Assembly (NCBI GenBank): GCA_028720105.1 | Contig: JAQYLI010000005.1 | Span: forward strand, 1-57,011 | Length of the DNA stretch: 57,011 nt | From: Oscillospiraceae bacterium | GTDB taxonomy: Bacteria; Bacillota; Clostridia; Oscillospirales; Ruminococcaceae | Reading direction: 5' to 3' | Shown: positions 34,164 through 42,261 of the stretch, in pieces | How positions within the stretch are numbered: the stretch's first letter is position 1 | How the letters are laid out: every line of letters begins with the position of its first letter | Position numbers and translations under genes: made by a program | Notes under the pieces: model-generated | Database searches by the model: none | What the model was told of the DNA's origin: nothing | What the model saw: the letters and a program-made list of their open reading frames with translations, nothing else

Positions 34164-34963
34164 TATGCGTCAGCCTCCTCTCGGGGAATACTCCGGTTTC
34201 CCGTATCTCCGATAATGTTTCCGTCGGAGATGGTGATTATCCTGTCCGTCTCCTCCGCAAGTTCGTTGTTGTGGGTGATAAGGACAATGGTCTTGCCCTG
34301 CTCCTTGTGGAGCTTGTGGAAAAGGTCCATTACAAGACGTCCCGTTTTACTGTCCAGCGCTCCTGTAGGCTCGTCGGCAAGGATTATGGCAGGGTCGTTC
34401 GCCATTGCTCTTGCTATGGCGATACGCTGCTTCTGACCGCCGGAAAGCTCATTGGGCATATGACCTGCACGGTCGGACATCTCTACTATCTCAAGCAGCT
34501 CCTTTGCTCTTTCACGGCGCTGCTTTGCGGGTATTCCGCCGTAGAGCATCGGCAGCTCGATGTTTTTGAGAGCCGATGTTCTTGCGATAAGGTTAAAGGT
34601 CTGGAACACGAAGCCTATCTGCTTGTTTCTGATAGCCGAAAGCTCCTTGTCGTTGGCTCTCGACACATCTATTCCGTCAAGGAAATAGCTTCCCGAGGTG
34701 GGACGGTCAAGAGCACCGATTATATTCATAAGTGTGGATTTTCCCGAACCCGACTGTCCCACGATGGAGACAAATTCTCCCTTGGGGACGTTGAAGGTCA
34801 TACCGTGGAGTATCTCAAGTTCGTTTGGAGTGCCCACATAGAAGCTTTTAACGATATCTCTGGCACAGATAACGTATTTTGAAGCCTCCTCCGGAACTGC
34901 GGGACTGCCGTAGCTGTAGGTGGGAGGGGTATTGTTTTTCTTCATTGGCAAGTCACCCCACAT
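34163..34963 (-). CDS. MacB/LolD-type ABC transporter ATPase
   Basis: ATP-binding subunit of 266 residues with Walker A (GQSGSGKST), signature [14 protein letters not shown], Walker B ([12 protein letters not shown]) and His switch (ITHN). An N-terminal 25-residue extension rich in Pro, Tyr and Ser precedes the ABC core. The first ATG overlaps the upstream stop codon (TAATG); a second at 34945 is possible. It works with the permease downstream and the membrane-fusion protein upstream. Confidence 0.93.
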   Translation of the reverse strand: MWGDLPMKKNNTPPTYSYGSPAVPEEASKYVICARDIVKSFYVGTPNELEILHGMTFNVPKGEFVSIVGQSGSGKSTLMNIIGALDRPTSGSYFLDGIDVSRANDKELSAIRNKQIGFVFQTFNLIARTSALKNIELPMLYGGIPAKQRRERAKELLEIVEMSDRAGHMPNELSGGQKQRIAIARAMANDPAIILADEPTGALDSKTGRLVMDLFHKLHKEQGKTIVLITHNNELAEETDRIITISDGNIIGDTGNRSIPREEADA

Positions 34964-36900
34964 TATTCGGCTGCTGCTGCGCTCTGTACCGCTTCACCAA
35001 GCGCACTGGTGATAATTACCATTCCGCCGTCGGTCACGTCGCCTGCGTTGGATATAAGCTCCATACCCTCGGTAAGCTCGTCGGAGGAAATCTCCACTTC
35101 GGCGTCGCTTTCAAAGCCTGTTTCTACGTTTATTCTTCTTGCGGTGGCTGTTCCGTTTCCGCCCTCTATCATATCGGCGGTGTAAACATAGCTCTGTCCG
35201 TCTGCGTCCTCAACAATTGCGTCATAGGTAACGGCAAAGACATTCTCTGCGCTGCCTGTTACCGCTGCGCACTTTGCGGTCATTCCGATAAGAACGCCCT
35301 TGTTCTTTGTGCCGTGAATGAGGACTTCCACCTCAAAGGAAGCGGTGCCGTCACTCTTGCCGTTTGCAGCCTTAACGCCTGTGGGGGCTATCTTGCTGAT
35401 AACTCCGTCAAATTCTTCGTTGTTAAGGGAGGGGATAGTTACTGTTACCTTCATATCGGGCTTTAATGTGCTTACGTTATATTCCTTGACGGTTGCTCTC
35501 ATCTGGAGATTGTCAAGGTCCTCGATAATGAACAGGGTGCCTGCAGCAGGGGAGCCTTCAACTGCGTTTACAGCTGTTACCGTACCGTCGCAGGGAGCCT
35601 TGATAACGCAGTCGTCAAGCTTGCCCTTGAGTATCTCAAGATTTATAAGCTGGGAATCGTTTGCTGAAAGCACCTTTTCTCTGTCTGCCTGAGCCTTGAG
35701 GGTGGCAAGAGAGGAATTTGCATTTTTCTGAGCCAGCTCATAGCTTTCTTTTGCAGTGTCATATGCGGTCTGAGCGTCATCTACAGCTTCCTTGTAGTTC
35801 TTGATGGAGGTGTCGTTGCCCTCTTCGATGGACTTGAGAGTGTTCTTTGCATTCTCATAGCTTACCTTTGCACGCTCATAGCTGCGCTCTGCATTTTTTA
35901 ATGCTACGGAATTTGCGGAGTCAATGTCTGCCTTTGCCTTTGTGTATGCCTCAAGAGCGTCCTCATAGGTGTCCTCGGTGGTCTTCACATCGTATTTTGC
36001 TTCAAGCTCGGCAAGCTTTGCTTTTGCTTCGGAAAGCTTCTGCTGGGCGTCTGTTACGGTTGCGGCGGAAACTGATGTGGAGTCGTATTCAAGCATAGAG
36101 GAGAAATATGTATAGTTGGAAAGCGCGGTCTCGTACTCCTCTCTTGCTTTCTGCAGCTCTTCGCTCTTTACGGAGCTGTGACGGCTGTTATATTCTTTCT
36201 TTGCGTCATCGTAGGCTTTCTTTAATGCTTTGATGTCGCTGTAATCCTCGTTTTCCTTGTCGTCCTTCGCTTCAAGGTAATCTGCCTTTGCACATTCAAG
36301 CTCGTATTCTGCGGACTCAACGCTCTTTTTAGCGCTTACAAGCTGGCTGTCACGGTCGCTGCCCTGAATTTCGAGCTGCTCGTCATATTTTTCCTGAGCC
36401 TTTCTGAGAGCCTCCTCCGCATTGTCGAGAGAAAGCTTTGCATTTCTTATCTCGGGATAAGAGCCGTCATTTATCTGTGCAAGAGCCTCGTTGTAATTCT
36501 TCTCGGCAGTGCTGAGAGAATATTCGGTGTTTGCGTTGGTGCTGTCGAGAGTGCTCTGCTGCTGGAGTATCTGATCCTGAAGATCGCTTGAGTCGAGAAC
36601 TGCAAGCACGTCTCCCGCTTTTACGGTATCGCCTACTTCAACGTTGATGCTTTCAACATTGTAGCTCAGCTTTGAGCTTACCTGGGTGAAGTTCTGGCTC
36701 TCCACAAGTCCGCTCACCGATACTCTGTTTTCAATGGTTTTCTTCTCAAGAGGGAATGTATCGGACATTGTCATTCCCGACATCATAGAAGCGCTGCTTA
36801 TCATCATAACGATGAATGCGGCGATAAGCGCCAGCACAGCGATTATAATAATGATCTTGATCTTCGAGCCCTTTTTGCCCGCCTTCTTTTCTTTGCTCAT
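34963..36900 (-). CDS. MacA-like efflux adaptor with very long coiled coil
   Basis: Membrane-fusion/HlyD-family subunit, 645 residues: a Lys-rich start, one transmembrane helix (about 15-37), a biotinyl-lipoyl half (VSSKLSYNVESINVEVGDTV), a long helical hairpin (about 105-440, rich in Ala/Lys/Glu/Tyr), the second lipoyl half (VIKAPCDGTVTAVNAVEGSP), then beta-barrel and membrane-proximal domains. Family members are commonly around 350-450 residues; the hairpin here is about twice as long. In a Gram-positive wall it cannot meet a TolC and may instead span the peptidoglycan. First structural gene after the GntR regulator. Confidence 0.9.
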   Translation of the reverse strand: MSKEKKAGKKGSKIKIIIIIAVLALIAAFIVMMISSASMMSGMTMSDTFPLEKKTIENRVSVSGLVESQNFTQVSSKLSYNVESINVEVGDTVKAGDVLAVLDSSDLQDQILQQQSTLDSTNANTEYSLSTAEKNYNEALAQINDGSYPEIRNAKLSLDNAEEALRKAQEKYDEQLEIQGSDRDSQLVSAKKSVESAEYELECAKADYLEAKDDKENEDYSDIKALKKAYDDAKKEYNSRHSSVKSEELQKAREEYETALSNYTYFSSMLEYDSTSVSAATVTDAQQKLSEAKAKLAELEAKYDVKTTEDTYEDALEAYTKAKADIDSANSVALKNAERSYERAKVSYENAKNTLKSIEEGNDTSIKNYKEAVDDAQTAYDTAKESYELAQKNANSSLATLKAQADREKVLSANDSQLINLEILKGKLDDCVIKAPCDGTVTAVNAVEGSPAAGTLFIIEDLDNLQMRATVKEYNVSTLKPDMKVTVTIPSLNNEEFDGVISKIAPTGVKAANGKSDGTASFEVEVLIHGTKNKGVLIGMTAKCAAVTGSAENVFAVTYDAIVEDADGQSYVYTADMIEGGNGTATARRINVETGFESDAEVEISSDELTEGMELISNAGDVTDGGMVIITSALGEAVQSAAAAE

Positions 36901-36934
36901 AACACGTTTCCTTTCTTACTGACTGATCTTTCCA

Positions 36935-37318
36935 TTATGTTTGTTCGGTCTGCTCCCGACCGGAATTTTTTTCGGAGATGAGCCTTGCGGCTTCGCTCTC
37001 CGAGTATCCCAGGCGCTTCATTGCGCCGAGAAACGCTGTAATTTCCTTTTCGGCAAGCTCTTCTCTCAGCTTTGAGATACGCTCGGGGTCGTCGGTGATG
37101 AACCGTCCCGAGGTTCGCTTTGAATAGACTATGCCGCGGTTTTCAAGCTCGGTGAGAGCCTTTTGCATTGTATTGGGATTGACGTTTGCCTGAGAGGCAA
37201 AGTCCCTTACCGACAAAAGTCTGTCGCCCGGAGCAAGCATTCCCGAGGCTATCATCTGCTCAAGCTGTCTTACCACCTGTAAATAGATGGGTGCGTCGGG
37301 CGTAAATACCCAGTGCAT
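36935..37318 (-). CDS. GntR family (YtrA subfamily) transcriptional regulator
   Basis: 127-residue repressor: N-terminal winged helix of the GntR type (PIYLQVVRQLEQMIASGMLAPGDRLLSVRDFA, shown in part, and NPNTMQKALTELE with recognition helix) and a short C-terminal dimerisation helix, as in YtrA regulators that control ABC transporter operons. The ATG at 37318 follows AAGGAGG by six bases. It is 34 bases upstream of the MacA-like gene and therefore co-transcribed with the exporter. A perfect operator lies over its promoter, indicating autorepression. Confidence 0.9.
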   Translation of the reverse strand: MHWVFTPDAPIYLQVVRQLEQMIASGMLAPGDRLLSVRDFASQANVNPNTMQKALTELENRGIVYSKRTSGRFITDDPERISKLREELAEKEITAFLGAMKRLGYSESEAARLISEKNSGREQTEQT

Positions 37319-37337
37319 TACTATCCTCCTTTTCTTT

Positions 37338-37385
37338 GTATTATTGTCATAATACAATAATACTACATAGGGAAGAATTTTGCAA
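37338..37385 (-). promoter_or_regulatory. GntR-operon promoter with overlapping operator
   Basis: Minus strand TTGCAA (37385-37380), 17-bp spacer, TATTAT (37362-37357). A 10-bp perfect inverted repeat, GTATTATTGT-N6-ACAATAATAC (37338-37363), covers the -10 and the start point, as expected for a YtrA-type repressor site. Confidence 0.75.
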
Positions 37386-37580
37386 TGGTTTTATTGCACA
37401 AAAGTTTTTTGACTGTATGCCTATATTTTGGCAATATACTACAGCGGAAGCATACAACTTTATTACTATATCATATCTGAATTAAAACAGGAATTGTAAT
37501 ATATTAAAATCGGATTAAAAAAATGTGGGCGTTGTCGGAAATTATGACGGATTTTGGTTATTTTTTTTGCGCATATTCTG

Positions 37581-37609
37581 TTGACATAACGGCTAAAAAG
37601 GTGTATTAT
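37581..37609 (+). promoter_or_regulatory. Promoter of the NodB-like/bactofilin operon
   Basis: TTGACA (37581-37586), 17-bp spacer, TATTAT (37604-37609). A 110-base structured leader follows. Between the GntR operator and this promoter (37386-37580) I see only AT-rich sequence. Confidence 0.75.
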
Positions 37610-37641
37610 TATTATTGAGTATATCTGTGCTGACGAACCGT

Positions 37642-37707
37642 GCCCCGAAACAGCCAGGAAAAGTCCCGGGGCGTATATATGCCGAAAGGAGCGGGGCTTG
37701 TTCCCCG
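37642..37707 (+). promoter_or_regulatory. Structured 5-prime leader with alternative pairings
   Basis: Four GC blocks can pair in two ways: GCCCCG (37642-37647), CGGGGC (37667-37672), CGGGGC (37692-37697) and CCCCG (37703-37707). Block 1 can pair with 2 and 3 with 4, or 1 with 3 and 2 with 4. The only good ribosome site, AAAGGAG (37685-37691), lies directly before block 3, and the hairpin 3/4 stands between it and the ATG at 37719. It matches no riboswitch class I recognise. Confidence 0.4.
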
Positions 37708-37718
37708 AAAGATAATAT

Positions 37719-38735
37719 ATGTATTTCGGAAGCGTTAAATTTTTTAGACACCTTATCCTGACGGTGGTGTTCGGCTGGATAGGCATTGCCACATTGCTGG
37801 CGGTTTTCTTCGGAGTCAAGTGCCATAAGCTTGAAAACGAGGAAAAGGAGCCGATGACCATCGAGGAGCATATTTCCCGTATGACCGCCGAGGGATATAC
37901 ACTTGAGGAGATAGAGTCCGTTATCCGCAGAGGCAGCAGCCTTACGGAGACGGCGGAGGATAATATCCCTGCGGACGTTACCGTTTATACAGAGGCGGTT
38001 TCCGCACCTGTGGGCAGTGATGCTTCTGAGACTGTTCCTGCGGAAACAGAGCCGTCTGCCGAAGATAATTCCGACCTGTCCCTTCTTTACCCCGAAATGA
38101 CCGTTACCCGTTCGGGAAGCCCCCTTCAGGCTGCTGCGAAAGATGTGTTTCTCACCTTTGAGGGAGACCCGTCTCCGAATATGGCGGACATTCTTATAAT
38201 ACTTGACCGTCAGAACGCTCACGCCGCATTTTTTCTGAGTACCGCCGAGTGCAGCGCTGATGATGCAGATACGGTAAGGCTTGCAGCTTCGAGAGGAAAT
38301 TCCCTGGGAGTGCTGGCAGGAGGGGACAAGTCATATTCAGACGCTCAGACCTATCTTGCGGATTTTTACGCTCTGTACAGCGGAATTTCCGAAATTGCGG
38401 GAGCGGCTCCGATGCTTTACCGCATACCCGACAGCGCGGAAATGACTGCCGAGACAAGGCAGGAGATAGTTTCCGAGCTTGAAAGACGGGGCTTTGTTTA
38501 CTGCGAATATAATGTTGCTTCCGACGACAGGGCGCCCGACAGCGGCTGGCAGGAGATATATGACAGAGTGACCTCCCGTGTTTTCCGCAATAAGGTCGCA
38601 GAGAAGGGCAGCGTTGTGCTGCTTCACGGCGGCAGCGGAGATAAAAATACCGTTTACACCGTTGAGGACATTATTTCCGATATGACCTCTCAAGGCTATT
38701 CATTCAAGGCTTATACGGAAAATACCGTAATATAA
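37719..38735 (+). CDS. Membrane-anchored degenerate polysaccharide deacetylase (NodB-fold) protein
   Basis: 338 residues: one transmembrane helix (10-32), a Thr/Glu/Ser-rich linker (80-130) and a NodB-homology domain (about 140-338). The fold is recognisable from VFLTF..PSPNMADILIILDRQNAHAAFFLS, the RxP-like YRIP, the EYNVASDD strand and VVLLHGG near the end. However the catalytic motifs are changed: TFDDGP reads TFEGDP, the metal-binding H-S/T-x-x-x-H motif reads LAGGDKSYSD without His, and the RPPYG and LLMHD motifs have lost key residues. It is probably not an active deacetylase, but might bind glycan. First gene of the bactofilin operon. Confidence 0.75.
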   Translation: MYFGSVKFFRHLILTVVFGWIGIATLLAVFFGVKCHKLENEEKEPMTIEEHISRMTAEGYTLEEIESVIRRGSSLTETAEDNIPADVTVYTEAVSAPVGSDASETVPAETEPSAEDNSDLSLLYPEMTVTRSGSPLQAAAKDVFLTFEGDPSPNMADILIILDRQNAHAAFFLSTAECSADDADTVRLAASRGNSLGVLAGGDKSYSDAQTYLADFYALYSGISEIAGAAPMLYRIPDSAEMTAETRQEIVSELERRGFVYCEYNVASDDRAPDSGWQEIYDRVTSRVFRNKVAEKGSVVLLHGGSGDKNTVYTVEDIISDMTSQGYSFKAYTENTVI

Positions 38736-38853
38736 ATATATATCCGTTAATGGAAAAATTGTCTGATAATTTATTTTTTTCAGACCGGGTTTTGCTTTGG
38801 CAAGCTTATGACTGCCATAACCGCAGAACTCCCGAGAAAGGATGTGCATAGAA

Positions 38854-39822
38854 ATGAGCTTAAAGGACAACTTTAATCAGGCCGTTAAAGAAATACTTAA
38901 AAAGGACGGTCTTGTAGGCGATAACCTTTCCAAAGGCTCCCGAAAAAAGACCGAGGTGGATAAATTTATGGGCGAGACCGCCGTTCCCGGAGGATTTGGC
39001 GAAAGTCTTGCTCCCGGTGCGGAAACTCCTGCCGAAAGCTACGGCACGGACTTTTCTGAGGCAGCCAAGCCCTCGGCAGAGGAATTCAGACAGGCTGTAC
39101 ATAATCCCCGCAGCGCAGACCCTTTCGGAGAGGACGAGGCTGTCAGCGAGCCTGCTCCCGAGCCTGAAACTCCTGCGGAGAATTACGGCAGGTTTGAATA
39201 CCAGACTGCGGCGGACAGCTTTGCGCCTCCACCTCCGCCCCCTCCTCCCGTAAGCCGTCCGAGCTACGGCGGCGGTTATAATCCTCCCCCCAGGACTCCC
39301 TCGGGCGGTTCGGCGTTCAGAGGAGGAAGACCTCCCGAGACCCCCTATTACGAGACTGAGGAGACTACCGTTATTTCCAGAAACACCCGCATCAGCGGCG
39401 ACATCAGCTCCTTTGCCAACATCAACGTGGAGGGCAGCGTTCAGGGAAACATCAAGCTTACCAAGAATATTGCCGTTTCGGGCAAGGTGGTGGGCAACAT
39501 CGAGTGCAACAACGCTGTTATGGCAGGCGCTCAGATGCAGGGCAGCATTTCCTCAAAGGGTCAGGTGCAGATAGACCACGACAGTATTCTTTTGGGCGAT
39601 ATCGACACTCAGTATCTTGACCTTAACGGACGTATCCAGGGAAATGTGGAGGTCGGCGGCAAGGCAGAGTTCAAAAACGATGCCATTATCGTTGGCGATA
39701 TCACCGCTTCCACCATTTCCGTTATCGACGGCGCCATTATCCGCGGCTATGTCAATACAACATTTATGCAGGACAGCACATCTAACGTATTCCCCGAGGC
39801 TATCACCGTGGGGGACGCTTAA
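38854..39822 (+). CDS. Bactofilin (polymer-forming cytoskeletal protein) with long disordered N-terminus
   Basis: The 322-residue protein has a bactofilin beta-helix domain at about 169-310, shown by repeated strands such as ISGDISSFANINVEGSVQGNI, VSGKVVGNIECNNAVMAG, GSISSKGQVQI and GDIDTQYLDLNGRIQGNVEV cut to their patterns. The first 165 residues are disordered, Pro/Glu/Ala-rich, with a run of Pro (PPPPPPPP near 128). Bactofilins self-assemble into filaments at the membrane and place cell-wall or motility machinery. I use the ATG at 38854 (AAAGGA upstream) rather than 38842. It lies between two membrane-protein genes. Confidence 0.87.
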   Translation: MSLKDNFNQAVKEILKKDGLVGDNLSKGSRKKTEVDKFMGETAVPGGFGESLAPGAETPAESYGTDFSEAAKPSAEEFRQAVHNPRSADPFGEDEAVSEPAPEPETPAENYGRFEYQTAADSFAPPPPPPPPVSRPSYGGGYNPPPRTPSGGSAFRGGRPPETPYYETEETTVISRNTRISGDISSFANINVEGSVQGNIKLTKNIAVSGKVVGNIECNNAVMAGAQMQGSISSKGQVQIDHDSILLGDIDTQYLDLNGRIQGNVEVGGKAEFKNDAIIVGDITASTISVIDGAIIRGYVNTTFMQDSTSNVFPEAITVGDA

Positions 39823-39856
39823 TTCGTTTTATTTATCTGAAAGGACTGTTTGAAAT

Positions 39857-40993
39857 ATGCCCGAAAATGATATTCTTAACGTAAATCCCGATCTGATAGG
39901 TGATTTTGAACTTCCTCCTCTTCCTAAACGCCCCGTAAAGCTTGACGGAAATGTGGAGCAGATCGAAAAGGAGCTTTCCGACAAGGAGATAGATGAAGAG
40001 CTTCCTCCTCTTCCCGAGAAAACAGTGGATAATTCCCTTGACGCCATTAAGGACGAGGTTTCCTCGGACTCACTTCAGAATGCGGACTCTGAGGACGTTC
40101 CTGACGAGCTGGACGAGATCCGGACGGGAGATGATTTTGAGCTTCCCCCTCTTCCCGAGGTAAAGAAAGAGGAAAAGCCCTCCGATGATGATTTTATTAT
40201 CGAGGAGGATCCGCCAGAGGACGACGGAACTGACGAGACCTTTGATTTTGCCGACGATTACGATCTGCCCGAGCCGGACAAGAGCAGCCTTGTTCTTGAA
40301 GATCTTACTGCCAATGTGCGTCCTATTCGCTCGGGACGTGAGGAATCGGCACGAAATATGAGAGAAGCCATCAAGATGAACGATCTGTCTATGGAAGTGG
40401 GCAGCGGTCCCGTTCTGGACGATCTCAGCAGCGAATACAAGGCTCCCGAAAATCAGGCTGCCGATCTTATGGACAAGGAAAAGCTTGATGACGATCAGAA
40501 GAGGATACTCCGTCAGCGCCTTAACGAAGACCTGGGCAAGCGCCCCGAGAATTACAACGCCCGTGCCAGCCAGAACATCGCAAACAGGCTTCTTGAGGAA
40601 AAACGTCTGAAGATCGCCAAAAAGGGATTTACCATTTCCATTATCCCCATACTTATGGGTCTTGCTTCGGCAGCTATCTGCTTCTTCAAGCTTAACTGGG
40701 GCGATTATCAGTGGTTTACCTTTGTGGCACCCTTTATGATCCTTGCGGCGCTTATGCTGCTTGTTAAGTCAAAGCATATGAAAATGCTTGCAGTTTCCAT
40801 ATATGGAGTCTGCGCTCTGATATACGCAGGCGTGGGACTGGTACTCTTTACGCTCAACAACAGCATCAGCGATGGTATTGTGCATATCCTTTTCGGCATT
40901 GCCGCCGTTGCGCTCAATGTTATTTCCATTCTGATACTTATAAAGAATGAAGCGGTAAATACGTATTATTCCGGTCATTTCAAAAAGAGATAA
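39857..40993 (+). CDS. Four-helix membrane protein with acidic N-terminus and three ELPPLP motifs
   Basis: A 378-residue protein not assigned to a known family. The first 250 residues are acidic and likely disordered, with the exact motif ELPPLP at 18-23, 48-53 and 95-100 and a weaker YDLPEPD further on; such proline motifs often bind protein partners. A conserved-looking helical part (about 205-250) leads into four transmembrane helices (258-372) and a short basic tail. It follows the bactofilin gene by 34 bases with AAAGGAC upstream of its ATG, so the two are co-expressed; the motifs may recruit bactofilin or another scaffold. Confidence 0.7.
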   Translation: MPENDILNVNPDLIGDFELPPLPKRPVKLDGNVEQIEKELSDKEIDEELPPLPEKTVDNSLDAIKDEVSSDSLQNADSEDVPDELDEIRTGDDFELPPLPEVKKEEKPSDDDFIIEEDPPEDDGTDETFDFADDYDLPEPDKSSLVLEDLTANVRPIRSGREESARNMREAIKMNDLSMEVGSGPVLDDLSSEYKAPENQAADLMDKEKLDDDQKRILRQRLNEDLGKRPENYNARASQNIANRLLEEKRLKIAKKGFTISIIPILMGLASAAICFFKLNWGDYQWFTFVAPFMILAALMLLVKSKHMKMLAVSIYGVCALIYAGVGLVLFTLNNSISDGIVHILFGIAAVALNVISILILIKNEAVNTYYSGHFKKR

Positions 40994-41004
40994 GCATAAA
41001 AATA

Positions 41005-41034
41005 ACGGCTTCGGAATTTGGTTTCCGAAGCCGT
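41005..41034 (+). terminator. Hairpin after the bactofilin operon (no T-run)
   Basis: Perfect 12-bp stem ACGGCTTCGGAA / TTCCGAAGCCGT with loop TTTGGT, 11 bases after the stop codon. The T-run expected of a terminator is missing and CAGTCTGTCGC follows instead; the intact copy is at 41486-41525. Confidence 0.55.
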
Positions 41035-41485
41035 CAGTCTGTCGCAAAAAAACGACAATTTTATAATATGCACAAACCTATATAGAAAATGCTTTGTCAA
41101 AAACATTCCACCGGAACGTTTTTGAAGGTAAGTTACCTAAAACTTGTAAGAAGGGGAGGCGGTCGTGTCCGCCTCCCCTCGAAATGCTGTCGCATTTCTC
41201 ACCCCTTGCACCGTTCTTGAAGGATAACGGGGATTTCGCAGATAAACTTTGTTTATCATTGCGGAAGGGCGACCAAAGGGCGCCGCCCTGTGGACTTCCC
41301 TCTGCGTACCCAATCAATTATCGGTACCGAGCCACAAACTGACAGTCCATACAAAAGTATAAACGACTTACCAGCGGGGGTTCCCCGCCTTTGGAAACCT
41401 GCCACCTTTGAAAAGGTGGACGAAACTTTTACTATGACCTTATTTGTGAAGATTTTTTCATCTGTGCACTTTTTCAACACGCTGA
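41035..41485. repeat. Hairpin-rich intergenic repeat element
   Basis: About 450 bases without a credible gene but full of short inverted repeats: CAAAAACATTCC/GGAACGTTTTTG (41100-41126), AGGTAA/TTACCT, AGGGGAGGCGG/CCGCCTCCCCT (41152-41179), GAAATGC/GCATTTC (41181-41198), GATAAA/TTTATC, GCGGGG/CCCCGC and CCACCTTT/AAAGGTGG. Short open frames here (for example 41094-41342 plus, 41256-41480 minus) look like the spurious hypothetical proteins that such repeats yield in gut Clostridia. The element is bounded by two copies of one terminator hairpin. Confidence 0.6.
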
Positions 41486-41525
41486 CGGCTTCGGAATTTG
41501 TTTTCCGAAGCCGAATTTTTATTCT
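41486..41525 (+). terminator. Intact terminator hairpin, copy two
   Basis: Stem CGGCTTCGGAA (41486-41496) / TTCCGAAGCCG (41503-41513) followed by AATTTTTATTCTTTT on the plus strand. It overlaps the stop of rluB on the minus strand and faces it. Confidence 0.75.
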
Positions 41526-42247
41526 TTTCCGATTGCATTTCTCAGCGCTCTCAGCTCCTCGGCGGTAAGCTCACGCCACGCACCGGGCTTTAACATTCCA
41601 AGCTTAACGGGTCCTATGGAGGTGCGGCGAAGCCTTACTACCTCAAGCCCTACAGCCTCGCACATACGGCGTATCTGCCTGTTTCTGCCCTCTCTGATGG
41701 TAATGCGCATTACGCTTCTTTCGGGAGTGTCAAGTTCCACGTTCACCGTTGCGGGGAGGGTCATTCTGCCGTCAAGCTCCACTCCCTCGGTGAGCGCAAC
41801 TATCTGCTCGTCGGTTATTTTTGAGTGGACGGTGACACGATAGGTCTTGCTGATATGACGGCTGGGGTGCATAATATCGTTGGCGAATTTGCCGTCATTG
41901 GTGAAAAGAAGCAGTCCCTCGGAGTTGCGGTCAAGCCTGCCTACGGGATATACCCTGTCCTCAACGCCCTCGAGAAGCTCGGTAACGCACCGTCTATCCA
42001 GCTCGTCGGACATTGTGGTAACATATCCTCGGGGCTTGTTGAGCATAATGTAGATCTTTCTCCGCTTTTTGGAGTAGCGCACTCTTTCGCCGTTTACTAT
42101 GATAACGTCCCTGTCATTTGCCTTGTCCCCAAGCTTTGCGGTCTTGCCGTTTACCTTGACAAGCCCCTGAGAAATAAGCTCCTCCGCTTTTCTTCGGGAG
42201 CAGATGCCGCTGTCGGACAGAATTTTCTGAAGTCTTATTTTTTCCAT
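41519..42247 (-). CDS. rluB: 23S rRNA pseudouridine synthase, RluB family
   Basis: 242 residues: an S4 RNA-binding domain (LQKILSDSGICSRRKAEELI) and a RsuA/RluB/E/F catalytic domain with GRLDRNSEGLLLFTNDG, which contains the catalytic Asp, and IREGRNRQIRRMCEAVG. It isomerises a uridine of 23S rRNA helix 89 in characterised relatives. It is 14 bases after dacF, with AAAAGGAAAAA upstream. Last gene of the scpAB-gerW-dacF cluster. Confidence 0.92.
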   Translation of the reverse strand: MEKIRLQKILSDSGICSRRKAEELISQGLVKVNGKTAKLGDKANDRDVIIVNGERVRYSKKRRKIYIMLNKPRGYVTTMSDELDRRCVTELLEGVEDRVYPVGRLDRNSEGLLLFTNDGKFANDIMHPSRHISKTYRVTVHSKITDEQIVALTEGVELDGRMTLPATVNVELDTPERSVMRITIREGRNRQIRRMCEAVGLEVVRLRRTSIGPVKLGMLKPGAWRELTAEELRALRNAIGKE

Positions 42248-42261
42248 AGCATTTTTCCTTT

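Noticed and set aside
41094-41342. 82-codon plus-strand frame in the repeat element
   Set aside because: Coincides with several perfect hairpins and has no ribosome site; typical spurious frame of a structured intergenic repeat.
41256-41480. 74-codon minus-strand frame in the repeat element
   Set aside because: Same reason; overlaps other stems and resembles the repeat-derived hypothetical proteins of gut Clostridia rather than a gene.
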